From: Collinsella sp.
GTDB lineage: Bacteria > Actinomycetota > Coriobacteriia > Coriobacteriales > Coriobacteriaceae
Length of the DNA: 64,000 bases
Direction of reading: 5' to 3'
NCBI GenBank assembly: GCA_019419505.1
Contig: DXZS01000010.1
Coordinates: forward strand, 1-64,000
This document shows positions 33,324-41,327 of the stretch, piece by piece. The notes below the pieces were generated by a model. That model saw only the letters and a program-made list of their open reading frames with translations. It searched no databases and had not been told where the DNA came from. Each line of letters begins with the position of its first letter. Positions within the stretch are counted from its first letter, which is position 1. The position numbers were made by a program, and so were the translations under genes.

Positions 33324-34609
33324 TAGGGGCGGACCTGGCCGGTGCCGCGGAGCTTGTATTTGTAGGTGGTGAGGGCCTCGGCGGCAAAGGGGCCGCGGGC
33401 GTGGAGCTTTTGGGTCGAGATGCCGATCTCGGCGCCCAGGCCAAACTCGCCGCCGTCGGTAAAGCGCGTGCTGGCGTTGGCATACACGGCCGAGGCATCG
33501 ACCTCGTCCAGGAAGCGCTCGCAAGCATCCGTGTCCTCTGCAACGATGGCCTCGGAGTGCATCGTGCCGTAGCGGTTGATGTGCGCGATGGCCTCGTCCT
33601 CGTTCGCCACGACCTTCACGCTCATCTCGAGCGCCAGATACTCGCGACCCCAGTCCTCCTCAGTCGCGGCAACGTAGTCATCGCCCTCGGCAAGCCCGGC
33701 GTCGGCGCATGCGGCGCACGTGGCCTCGTCGCCGTGAATGAGCACGCCGTGGTCGTGCAGCACGGCAACGACCGCAGGCAAAAACACATTGGCCACAGCA
33801 TGGTCGACCAGCAGCGACTCGGCGGCATTGCACACGCCTACACGCTGGGTCTTGGCATTAACGATAATGTTGAGCGCCTTATCAAAGTCGGCGGACTCAT
33901 GCACGTAGATATGACAGTTGCCCGTGCCCGTCTCGATCACCGGCACAAGCGACTCGCGCACGCAGCGCTGGATCAGGCCTGCACCGCCGCGCGGAATGAG
34001 TACGTCAACAATACCGCGGAGCTTCATGAGCTCGCCAGTGGCCTCGCGGTCCTCGGACTCGATCATCGAGATAGCCTCGCGCGGGAAGCCCTTGGTCTCG
34101 AGCGCATCGGCCAGCAGCTCAGAAATCATGGCACACGAGTGATAGGCCAGCGAGCCGCCGCGCAGAATGCAGGCGTTGCCGGTGCGGATGCAGATGCCCG
34201 CGGCGTCGGCCGTCACGTTGGGGCGCGCCTCGTACACCATGGCGACCAGGCCCAACGGCACGCTCACGCGGGTGAGGTCCACGCCGCTTGCGAGCACGCG
34301 GTGGTCGAGCACGCGGCCGACAGGATCGGGCAGCTCGGCGAGCTTCTCCAGGCCGGCGGCCATACCCTCAACGCGCTCGGGCGTCAGCAGCAGACGGTCG
34401 AGGAGCCCCGCCGAGGTCCCCGCATCGCGCGCGGCGGACATATCGAGCTCGTTGGCGGCAACGATGGAGTCGACACCGTTGCGCAGTGCTGCGGCCATGG
34501 CGCGCACGGCCTCCTGGCGCTGCTCGTCGCTCGCCGTGGCAAGCGAGGCCGACGCTGCCTTAGCGGCAACGGCAAGATCGTGGACATACGTGGCTATATC
34601 GACCGACAT
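33323..34609 (-). CDS. proA: Glutamate-5-semialdehyde dehydrogenase (gamma-glutamyl phosphate reductase)
   Basis: The 428-residue aldehyde dehydrogenase superfamily enzyme has PLGLVAMVYEARPNVTADAAG and the catalytic cysteine in TQRVGVCNAAESLLVD, both diagnostic of ProA. It reduces gamma-glutamyl phosphate with NADPH in the second step of proline synthesis. Length is normal. The proline partner proB is 1.7 kb away on the same strand, separated by a plus-strand peptidase gene. The start ATG is preceded by AGAAAGGG. Confidence 0.96.
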   Translation of the reverse strand: MSVDIATYVHDLAVAAKAASASLATASDEQRQEAVRAMAAALRNGVDSIVAANELDMSAARDAGTSAGLLDRLLLTPERVEGMAAGLEKLAELPDPVGRVLDHRVLASGVDLTRVSVPLGLVAMVYEARPNVTADAAGICIRTGNACILRGGSLAYHSCAMISELLADALETKGFPREAISMIESEDREATGELMKLRGIVDVLIPRGGAGLIQRCVRESLVPVIETGTGNCHIYVHESADFDKALNIIVNAKTQRVGVCNAAESLLVDHAVANVFLPAVVAVLHDHGVLIHGDEATCAACADAGLAEGDDYVAATEEDWGREYLALEMSVKVVANEDEAIAHINRYGTMHSEAIVAEDTDACERFLDEVDASAVYANASTRFTDGGEFGLGAEIGISTQKLHARGPFAAEALTTYKYKLRGTGQVRP

Positions 34610-34721
34610 GGGCGGCCCTTTCTCCTAGAAGTTTGCAACCATGGTAGCCGATTTGCGCATGGCCTCGCCCGCGGCGGTAGAATTGGTCAACCCGAAACAC
34701 CGCAACGAACGGAAGACTCAC

Positions 34722-36140
34722 ATGGCCCTCATCACTTCGTACCACGTCCCCGGCCTGTATGTCGAGGACCACAGCATCGACGTCCCCCTCGACTGGCGCG
34801 GCCTGGAGCCGATGCTCCTGGCCGTCGGCAGCACCATGCGCCGCGGCGCCATGCCGGCGCCCATCGCAGGTGCGCCCGAGAGCATCAAGCTCTTCTACCG
34901 TGTGGTTTGCGCGCCCGACCGCATCAACGACGATCTGCCACTGCTCCTGTTTTTGCAGGGCGGCCCCGGCGGCGAGAGCCCGCGTCCGCTGTCACCCACA
35001 AGCGACGGCTGGATCGAGGAGGCCGTCAAGCACTTCCGCGTCGTCCTGCCCGACCAGCGCGGCACCGGACGCAGCAGCTGTGTAGACGGGCGCACGATTG
35101 CCGCACTGGGCGAGCGTGCCGAGGCAGCCGGCGCCGATGCGGACCGCTCGCAGGCGGACTTCCTCAAGCGCCACCTCGCCAGCTCCATCGTGCGCGATTT
35201 TGAGTACCTGCGCCTGGTGGGCTTTGGCGGCAGGCCCTGGGTCACGCTCGGGCAGAGTTACGGCGGCTTTTTGACGCTGAGCTACCTGTCGCTCTTCCCC
35301 GAGGGCATGGCGGCAAGCTTTACCTGCGGCGGCATCCCCCACGTACCGGCGAGCGCAAGCGAGGTCTACGCGCACACCTTCCCGCGCATGGCTGCCAAGA
35401 CGCAGCAGTATTACAACCGCTACCCCGCCGACGTCGAGCGCGTGGCGGCCCTGGCAGATGCCCTCGAGGAGCAAAAGCCCGTGCTACCCGACGGCTCGCC
35501 GATGACGGTCGAACGCCTGCAGCTCATGGGCAGCGACTTTGGCATGAAGCCGAGCTTTGAGCGCATGCATTGGATTATCGATCATGCTTTTGTTGACGGC
35601 GACGGCACGCTGGCCTGCGGCGCCTCGGTATCCGACAGCTTTTTGATGCGCGCCTTCGAGCGCACCAACACGCGCACGAATCCGCTGTACTGGACGCTTC
35701 AGGAGTTCATCTACGCCGACGGCGACACCATGCCCATTCGCTGGGCCGCGGCAGAAGAGAAGGCCCATCGTGCCGAGTTCGACACGCTCACGCGACCGCT
35801 CATGTTTACCGGCGAGGCCATGTTCCCGTGGATGTTTGAGCAGATGCCCGAACTTAAGCCCTTCAAGCCGGCGATGGATCTGCTTATGGAAGACACAAGC
35901 TGGGACAAGATCTACGACCCGCAGCGCCTGGCGTGCAACGAGGTGCCCCTGCAGGCCGCGGTGTACTTCGATGACATGTACGTGGACTCGGGCATGCAGC
36001 TCGATACGCTCAGCCGCGTGGGCAACTCGCATGCCTGGGTGACCAACGAGTTCGAGCACGACGGCTTGCACGGCAGCGTGGTGTTCAAGCACCTCTTCGA
36101 CGAAGCCCTCAACCGCGGAGACCTGCGCCAGATCTTCTAG
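34722..36140 (+). CDS. Proline iminopeptidase-like alpha/beta hydrolase (peptidase S33)
   Basis: The 472-residue alpha/beta hydrolase has oxyanion-hole HG-type sequence FLQGGPGGESPRPL, VVLPDQRGTGRSS and the nucleophile elbow GQSYGGF. This is the pattern of the longer S33 prolyl aminopeptidases that cut N-terminal proline from peptides. The C-terminal part ends with NSHAWVTNEFEHDGLHGS, which supplies the catalytic His. No signal peptide, so cytosolic. Placement between proA and proB suggests it belongs to proline supply: peptide salvage next to biosynthesis. Confidence 0.82.
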   Translation: MALITSYHVPGLYVEDHSIDVPLDWRGLEPMLLAVGSTMRRGAMPAPIAGAPESIKLFYRVVCAPDRINDDLPLLLFLQGGPGGESPRPLSPTSDGWIEEAVKHFRVVLPDQRGTGRSSCVDGRTIAALGERAEAAGADADRSQADFLKRHLASSIVRDFEYLRLVGFGGRPWVTLGQSYGGFLTLSYLSLFPEGMAASFTCGGIPHVPASASEVYAHTFPRMAAKTQQYYNRYPADVERVAALADALEEQKPVLPDGSPMTVERLQLMGSDFGMKPSFERMHWIIDHAFVDGDGTLACGASVSDSFLMRAFERTNTRTNPLYWTLQEFIYADGDTMPIRWAAAEEKAHRAEFDTLTRPLMFTGEAMFPWMFEQMPELKPFKPAMDLLMEDTSWDKIYDPQRLACNEVPLQAAVYFDDMYVDSGMQLDTLSRVGNSHAWVTNEFEHDGLHGSVVFKHLFDEALNRGDLRQIF

Positions 36141-36142
36141 CA

Positions 36143-36194
36143 AAGGAGTGTCCCCGTCTGCCGGCACAATAGGAACGTCCCCAAGTGCCGGCAA
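36143..36194 (+). repeat. REP-like repeat, GTGCCGGCA family, after the iminopeptidase gene
   Basis: AAGGAGTGTCCCCGTCTGCC, GGCACAATAGGAACGTCC and CCAAGTGCCGGCA. The TGCCGGCA arms enclose GGAACGTCCCC. Related to the block at 48857-48936; starts 3 bases after the stop codon. Confidence 0.65.
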
Positions 36195-36226
36195 CGACAA
36201 TGCCGCTGGTAGAGGACAGAAAGCGA

Positions 36227-36324
36227 AAACGCCCCTAAGCGAGCAAGGTGACGTGAAAGAGGAGGGCATTGACCTTCTGGTCATGCCCGACGATTGAACG
36301 TCAGATTGCCGCTTAGGGGCGTTT
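36227..36324. ncRNA. Nested three-helix structure between convergent pip and proB
   Basis: The outer stem AAACGCCCCTAAGCG (36227-36241) pairs perfectly over 15 bp with 36310-36324. Inside it TGACGT (36249) pairs with ACGTCA (36298), and inside that GGGCAT-T-GACC (36264) pairs with GGTC-ATGCCC (36279) around loop TTCT. It may be a bidirectional terminator, since both flanking genes point into it, but three coaxial helices over 98 bases are more than a terminator needs. No coding frame. Confidence 0.5.
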
Positions 36325-36338
36325 GCAGCGTCAATTGG

Positions 36339-37466
36339 TTAGGCGAACACTATCAAGTTGTCCCTATGGATCGCCGGCTTCTCGGCTAGGTCTGCCAGTA
36401 GACGGTTGCCGGCAATCTGGTCCTGGCGGCGGCCGGCGGCAAGCTCCAGCACGTCCGAATCGGCCTCGGCGATACCGCGGGCGACAACCATGCCGCTCGG
36501 GTCGCACACGTCGAGCACATCGCCCTCGGCAAACTGGCCATCGACCTCGCGAATACCCACCGCGAGCAGCGACGATCCGCGGCTGACCAGCGCCTTCGCG
36601 GCGCCGTCATCGACCGTCACCGAGCCGTGCGCCTTGTCGCCCAGTGCAATCCACAACTTGCGCGGCGCAATGTCCAGGCGCTCCGCCGGCGGATCGAACA
36701 GCGTACCCACGCTCTCGCCGCGGGCCAGACGCACGAGCGCATCGGGCTCCTCGCCCGAGCAAATCACGCTTTGAATGCCCGCCGTCATGAGAATGCGGCT
36801 CGCGCGAATCTTGGTGATCATGCCGCCCGTACCCACCGATGTGGAAGAATCGCCCGCCGAGGCGATAATCTTGGCATCGATCTTATGCACGACCGGGATA
36901 AACTCGGCCGTCGGATCCTCATGCGGATTGGCGGTGTAGAGGCCATCGATGTCCGAGAGCGTCACGCACAGATCGGCAGAAACCAGGCAGCTCACAAGCG
37001 CCGCCAGTGTGTCGTTGTCACCAAACTTGATCTCATCGACGGTAACGGTATCGTTCTCGTTGACGATCGGCACCACGCCAAGCTCCACGAGGCGCAGCAG
37101 GGCGTCGCGCGCATGCAGGTAGGACGTGCGACGGGCCGTGTCGTGGCGCGTGAGCAGCACGAGCGAGGTGAGCAGGTCGCGCGCATGGAACTCCTCGTCG
37201 TAGGCCGACGAGATGATGCACTGACCGGCCGAGGCGCAAGCCTGTAAGCTCGGCAGGTCACCGACCGGCTTGCGGTCGAAGCCCAGCACGGGATAGCCAC
37301 AGGCAATAGCGCCCGAGCTCACCACGACCAGACGCCAGCCGAGCTTGCGCAGCGCTGCGGCTTGATCGGCAAGTCCGCCGATAAAGGCGCGGTTGACCTT
37401 GCCATCGGCGCCCACCACCGTGGACGAACCGATCTTTACCACCATCGTTTTATAAGAAGTCGTCAT
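36339..37466 (-). CDS. proB: Glutamate 5-kinase
   Basis: The 375-residue protein has an N-terminal amino-acid kinase domain (MVVKIGSSTVV, VVVSSGAIACG, VPIVNENDTV, FGDNDTLAALV, GTGGMITKIRAS) and a C-terminal PUA domain (about 280-365, with SVTVDDGAAKALVSRGSSLLAVGI). It phosphorylates glutamate in the first step of proline synthesis and is normally inhibited by proline. pncB ends 78 bases upstream on the same strand. The ribosome site is weak at the first ATG; an internal start at residue 8 is possible. Confidence 0.95.
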   Translation of the reverse strand: MTTSYKTMVVKIGSSTVVGADGKVNRAFIGGLADQAAALRKLGWRLVVVSSGAIACGYPVLGFDRKPVGDLPSLQACASAGQCIISSAYDEEFHARDLLTSLVLLTRHDTARRTSYLHARDALLRLVELGVVPIVNENDTVTVDEIKFGDNDTLAALVSCLVSADLCVTLSDIDGLYTANPHEDPTAEFIPVVHKIDAKIIASAGDSSTSVGTGGMITKIRASRILMTAGIQSVICSGEEPDALVRLARGESVGTLFDPPAERLDIAPRKLWIALGDKAHGSVTVDDGAAKALVSRGSSLLAVGIREVDGQFAEGDVLDVCDPSGMVVARGIAEADSDVLELAAGRRQDQIAGNRLLADLAEKPAIHRDNLIVFA

Positions 37467-37544
37467 ACGTCAAACCAATCAACTGTTCAGCGAACGGCCG
37501 AGCGGCGGCCAAGGGAGCGTGACTCGCCCCTACCGCCCAAAGAA

Positions 37545-39050
37545 TTAGTGAGCCCAGGGAAAAGCAGAAGCCGCGGCCATATTCTTGCGCACGAGCTCGT
37601 CGCGCACCTGAGCCAGGCCCTGCTCCATGCCCACCACATAGGTCTGCGGGTACAGGAAGCGCTTGAAAGCTGCGTCCAGATGATCGAGCGCCCAAACACA
37701 GCGCTCGCGCGCGTCCTGGATGCTCTCACGCGGAGCCACCGCGCTGCCGTCGCGCACGATCGGCACCAGCAGCTCGCGATACTCAAGTTCGGACACGTCG
37801 GTCACCAGGGCGGCATCATTCACGGCCACGAGGGTATTGCCGCGCGCGGCGCCCTCCCCCGCCAGATGGTCCTCGTCGTAGATCATGTCGCAGACCGGGC
37901 CGCCAAATCCGTCGTAATAACGGCGCACGCGTTGCACACCCGGGATCGTGCGCTTGTAGGGCTGCTCGGAGAGCTTGACCACCGGCGTCCATGGATCTGC
38001 CTCGCTCGCACGGCGGGCGGAAAGCTTGTACACGCCACCCAGCGCCGGCTGGTCATAGCAGGTCGCAAGCTTGGTACCCACACCAAAGCTGTCGATGGGC
38101 GCACCCTGGTCGAGCAGCGACTGAATCGTGTACTCGTCAAGATCGTTGGAAACCGAGATCCCCACATAGGGCAGGCCCTCGGCATCAAAACGGCCGCGCA
38201 CATACTTGGAGAGCTTGGCGAGGTCGCCGGAGTCGATGCGAATGGCCGACAGGCGCTCGCCCACCGCTTCCATCTCCTTGGCAACCGTAATGGCATGTTC
38301 ACAGCCCTCGCGCACGTCATAGGTGTCGATGAGCAGCGTACAGTTCTTGGGGCTCGACTTGGCAAAGGCGCGGAAGGCCTCGAGCTCGGAATCGAAGCTC
38401 ATCACCCAGCTGTGCGCATGCGTGCCAAAGACGGGAATACCGTAGCGGCGGCCGGCGAGCACATTGGACGTAGAGGAGCAGCCGGCAACGTAGCTCGCGC
38501 GCGCGACGGCCAAGCCGCCATCGGGACCCTGAGCGCGGCGCAGGCCAAACTCGGCAACGGGACGGCCGTCCGCCGCCAGCACCACGCGCGCCGTCTTGGT
38601 GGCGACAAGCGTCTGGAAACCGACAATGTTGAGCAGCGCCGTTTCGAGCAGCTGGCATTCAAGCGCGGGGCCGGTGACGCGCACCATGGGTTCGCGCGGA
38701 AAGACGAGCTCTCCCTCGGGGACGGCGTCGATGTTTACGTGCGCACGAAAATCGCGCAGGTAGTCGAGGAATGCAGGCTTGAACATCGCGCCGCCGGCCG
38801 GGGCCTGAAGTGAGGCGAGGTAGTCGATATCCTCGGGCGTAAAGCGCAGATTCTCGACAAGCTCGGGCAGCTCGGCGGTGCCGCACATGACGGCATACGC
38901 GCTGCCGAAGGGATGGTCGCGGTAAAACGCCGTAAAGCAACCCTGCTCATTGGCCTTGCCGCTCTCCCACAGGCCCTGGGCCATAGTGAGTTCGTACAGA
39001 TCAGTGAGCATTGCGATGTCGGTGGGATGCGAGATGTCGGTCAAAGCCAT
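37545..39050 (-). CDS. pncB: Nicotinate phosphoribosyltransferase
   Basis: The 501-residue enzyme shows TDLYELTMAQGLWESG, the phosphoribosyl region EFGLRRAQGPDGG, GTHAHSWVMSF (with the His that is phosphorylated in the family) and SGDLAKLSKYV, DSFGVGTKLATC. It makes nicotinate mononucleotide from nicotinate and PRPP for NAD salvage. CGAAAGGTC precedes the ATG. It probably shares a transcript with proB 78 bases downstream. Confidence 0.95.
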   Translation of the reverse strand: MALTDISHPTDIAMLTDLYELTMAQGLWESGKANEQGCFTAFYRDHPFGSAYAVMCGTAELPELVENLRFTPEDIDYLASLQAPAGGAMFKPAFLDYLRDFRAHVNIDAVPEGELVFPREPMVRVTGPALECQLLETALLNIVGFQTLVATKTARVVLAADGRPVAEFGLRRAQGPDGGLAVARASYVAGCSSTSNVLAGRRYGIPVFGTHAHSWVMSFDSELEAFRAFAKSSPKNCTLLIDTYDVREGCEHAITVAKEMEAVGERLSAIRIDSGDLAKLSKYVRGRFDAEGLPYVGISVSNDLDEYTIQSLLDQGAPIDSFGVGTKLATCYDQPALGGVYKLSARRASEADPWTPVVKLSEQPYKRTIPGVQRVRRYYDGFGGPVCDMIYDEDHLAGEGAARGNTLVAVNDAALVTDVSELEYRELLVPIVRDGSAVAPRESIQDARERCVWALDHLDAAFKRFLYPQTYVVGMEQGLAQVRDELVRKNMAAASAFPWAH

Positions 39051-39134
39051 GGGGCGACCTTTCGGATGCGTTGTGCAGAGGTTGAGGGTTGGAGAAGGGC
39101 AGAGTGTTCGGGCATGACACCCGGCGCGAATCGG

Positions 39135-39575
39135 CTAGAGCAGGCCCATGCTGGTCAGGATCGTGTAGCCCATAAAGATGACAAACGCGATGAGGGCAAG
39201 GACAATGATGATTTTTTGAGCCGGCGCCATGCCAGGGATCTCGTTCTCACCCGCAGGCTCCTTGGAGGTAACCATGCGCTGGGCAAAGCTCATCTCGTCA
39301 CGGCTCGGCTTGGGATCGACGGACTTGGGACGAGCGGCCTTTTTAGGCTGAGGTTTAGGTGCGGCGGGCGCGGGCTTCGCGGCGGCGGGCTTGGGCTCGG
39401 ATGCGCCCTTCGCAGCAGCCTCCTCGGCCTTCGCACGCTCGGCACGCAGGGCGGCCAGCTCCTCACGCTCGCGGCGTGCCTCTTCCTGGGCCTCGCGACG
39501 AGCTTTCTCGGCGCGGAGCTCTTCCAACTCGGCGCGTTCCTCGGCAGACAGTGGTTGGGACTCAAGCTCGGCCAT
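39135..39575 (-). CDS. Coiled-coil protein with C-terminal membrane anchor
   Basis: 146 residues. Residues 10-55 are a highly charged Glu/Arg/Ala heptad-like coiled coil (AEERAELEELRAEKARREAQ). An Ala/Pro/Lys linker follows to about residue 85, and a single hydrophobic segment (KIIIVLALIAFVIFMGYTIL) ends the chain, giving a tail-anchored topology with the coil in the cytosol. No family recognised. The ATG at 39575 follows AAGAAAGGG. It precedes pncB on the same strand. Confidence 0.75.
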   Translation of the reverse strand: MAELESQPLSAEERAELEELRAEKARREAQEEARREREELAALRAERAKAEEAAAKGASEPKPAAAKPAPAAPKPQPKKAARPKSVDPKPSRDEMSFAQRMVTSKEPAGENEIPGMAPAQKIIIVLALIAFVIFMGYTILTSMGLL

Positions 39576-39591
39576 GGTACAGCCCTTTCTT

Positions 39592-39627
39592 TTAAAAAAA
39601 GCCGCCGACACAATGTCAGCGGCTTAT
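39592..39627 (-). terminator. Terminator downstream of tRNA-Ala
   Basis: AAGCCGCTGACA and TGTCGGCGGCTT pair, followed on the minus strand by a T-run (TTTTTTT). Confidence 0.8.
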
Positions 39628-39639
39628 CAAATCCAAGGG

Positions 39640-39712
39640 TGGAGACGAAGGGAGTCGAACCCTCGGCCTCTGCCATGCGACGGCAGCGCTCTCCCAACTG
39701 AGCTACGTCCCC
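39640..39712 (-). tRNA. tRNA-Ala (anticodon CGC)
   Basis: Minus strand starts GGGGACGTAGCTCAGTTGGG. Anticodon stem CTGCC/GGCAG with loop GTCGCAT gives CGC; T-arm GGGTTCGACTCCC; acceptor partner CGTCTCC plus A. CCA not encoded. Confidence 0.93.
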
Positions 39713-39818
39713 AGGACAAGTTGATATTTTACCTACGGCTCGCCAACTGTCAACGCCCAATACCCAGTCTTTTTGGGACGGAGCTTTTTTGACAACTTTT
39801 CGAGCAGGCGATCCTCTC

Positions 39819-39854
39819 GATGATTTTTTAATCCCCGTCCCAGAAAAATCATCG
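39819..39854. repeat. REP-like hairpin, CGATGATTTTT family
   Basis: CGATGATTTTT (39819-39829) and AAAAATCATCG (39844-39854) are a perfect 11-bp inverted repeat with loop TAATCCCCGTCCCAG. It lies 9 bases beyond the radical SAM stop. The core recurs at 52492-52523. Confidence 0.75.
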
Positions 39855-39863
39855 GCGAATGTG

Positions 39864-40802
39864 CTACTTTGCGCTGGTGAGGACGCCGGTGGTGTCGAAG
39901 GCTGGGGTGAAGCTCTCGTCTACCGCTCCGCCTTCTTGCCAAAACATCGTCGTAAAGCCCAGGTCGTCGGCATGGTCGAGCACCTGCTCGTACTCCTCGC
40001 GCGTCACGGCGCGCGCCAGGTCGCCGCCTTGTTCGCGCATGAGGGCATTGGGCGTGTACTGGTTCATGACCGAGATCGGCACGTCGCCCACCGTCTGCCA
40101 CACCAGGTCCAACACGCGGCACGAATCGTCCGCATGCCCCGGCAGCACCAGATGACGCACGATTATGCCGCGCTTCATGAGCCCGTCCCCGTCTACCAGC
40201 TCTCCCCCGCGGCGCTCAATCTCGCGCGCCATCTGGGCCAGACCCGACACAGCCACGCGCGGGTAGTCCTTAATATGAGAGAGTGACTGCGCAAGCGCCG
40301 CATTGGCATACTTAAAGTCGGTAAGCCACACGTCGACCAAATCGCCGAGCGCCGCCACGGCACTCGCGCGCTCATAACCGCTCGTGTTGTAGACGATTGG
40401 AATGACCAGTCCGCGCTCCCGAGCTGCGGCAATCGCGACCGGCAGCAGGTGAGCATAATGCGTCGCCGTCACCAGATTGATGTTATTGGCACCTTGGTCC
40501 TGCAGCTCCAGCATAATCTCGACCAGGCGCTCGGGCGAAATCTCAAGCCCAAAATTGCCCGTCGAGATCTCGTGGTTCTGACAATAGACACATTTGAGCG
40601 AGCAGCCGCTAAAGAAGATCGTGCCCGAACCGGCCTCGCCCGAGATAGGCGGCTCCTCCCACATATGAAGCGCCGCGCGGGCCACCTTGAGCGTGTCATC
40701 GGCACCGCATACGCCGTGCGCACCCTCGTCGCGCACCGCACCGCAACGACGCGGACACAAATGGCAGGCGGGCGAAAAAAGTTCGGTCAACGGCGTCGGC
40801 AT
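39864..40802 (-). CDS. Radical SAM protein (PflA-like/AmmeMemoRadiSam-type)
   Basis: The 312-residue protein has the SAM [4Fe-4S] motif C67-x3-C71-x2-C74 (CSLKCVYCQNHEIS) after an N-terminal Cys cluster CHLCPRRC...GVC (13, 16, 20, 32). The rest matches the pyruvate formate-lyase-activase-like subgroup (ISPERLVEIMLELQDQGANNINLVT, VYNTSGYER, DVWLTDFKYAN). Such proteins use S-adenosylmethionine to start radical reactions; the substrate is unknown. ATG at 40802 with GGAG 9 bases upstream; a TTG 15 bases earlier is the alternative. Confidence 0.85.
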   Translation of the reverse strand: MPTPLTELFSPACHLCPRRCGAVRDEGAHGVCGADDTLKVARAALHMWEEPPISGEAGSGTIFFSGCSLKCVYCQNHEISTGNFGLEISPERLVEIMLELQDQGANNINLVTATHYAHLLPVAIAAARERGLVIPIVYNTSGYERASAVAALGDLVDVWLTDFKYANAALAQSLSHIKDYPRVAVSGLAQMAREIERRGGELVDGDGLMKRGIIVRHLVLPGHADDSCRVLDLVWQTVGDVPISVMNQYTPNALMREQGGDLARAVTREEYEQVLDHADDLGFTTMFWQEGGAVDESFTPAFDTTGVLTSAK

Positions 40803-40939
40803 AAAAACATGCTCCAAAACAACGATTCAGCAGCTCAAACGTAAAGGGACCAACCGCACAGACGGCTCGAGCCCAAGGCGCCGTAATCGTCCGACACGAT
40901 TTTTGTAATGTCAAGACTGGAATCGATAAAGTGCCGCTT

Positions 40940-41097
40940 TATGATGTAGGTATTCCGCCCCCCGCGGAGCAACTGGGTGAACCGTCGCGTTTATTTAGGG
41001 AGCCCACACAGTCGTACCTAGTACAGGTATCCTTCGTTGTTAAGGACGCTGGAACAGTCGATGAGGGCACCCACCTGTTTTAGGTGGGTTCATTTTC
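40940..41097 (+). ncRNA. Small structured RNA candidate, possibly 6S RNA
   Basis: A TATGAT box at 40940-40945 precedes about 145 bases without coding frame. They contain TTCCGCCCCCCGCGGAGCAA, TTTAGGGAGCCCACAC and an end in an intrinsic terminator, CCCACCT-GTTTT-AGGTGGG then TTCATTTT (41069-41097). CCCCGCGG(A/T)G followed by GGGAGC is reminiscent of Gram-positive 6S RNA, and the length is close to that class. TGAACC near 40979 could also pair with GGTTCA inside the terminator, hinting at switching. The class assignment is tentative; that a discrete transcript is made is better supported. Confidence 0.45.
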
Positions 41098-41327
41098 GTA
41101 ACGTGGGGGGTGGTTTTCTTTTGCCGAAAATCGCCATTACAGTCCATATGGATCCCCACCGGCATCCCAACAATCCATCGACAATACCCTAATATCTGGT
41201 AAGCGCGTGATTATCGCTGCGCGCAATTCCATGCACCCCCCTTGGTCGAGTATCATGATTCGGCTATGCCCTTTGCGCATGGCGTTCTTCTGACCTTTCC
41301 CTTCGACGCTTGGCGGTTTTTAGATTC

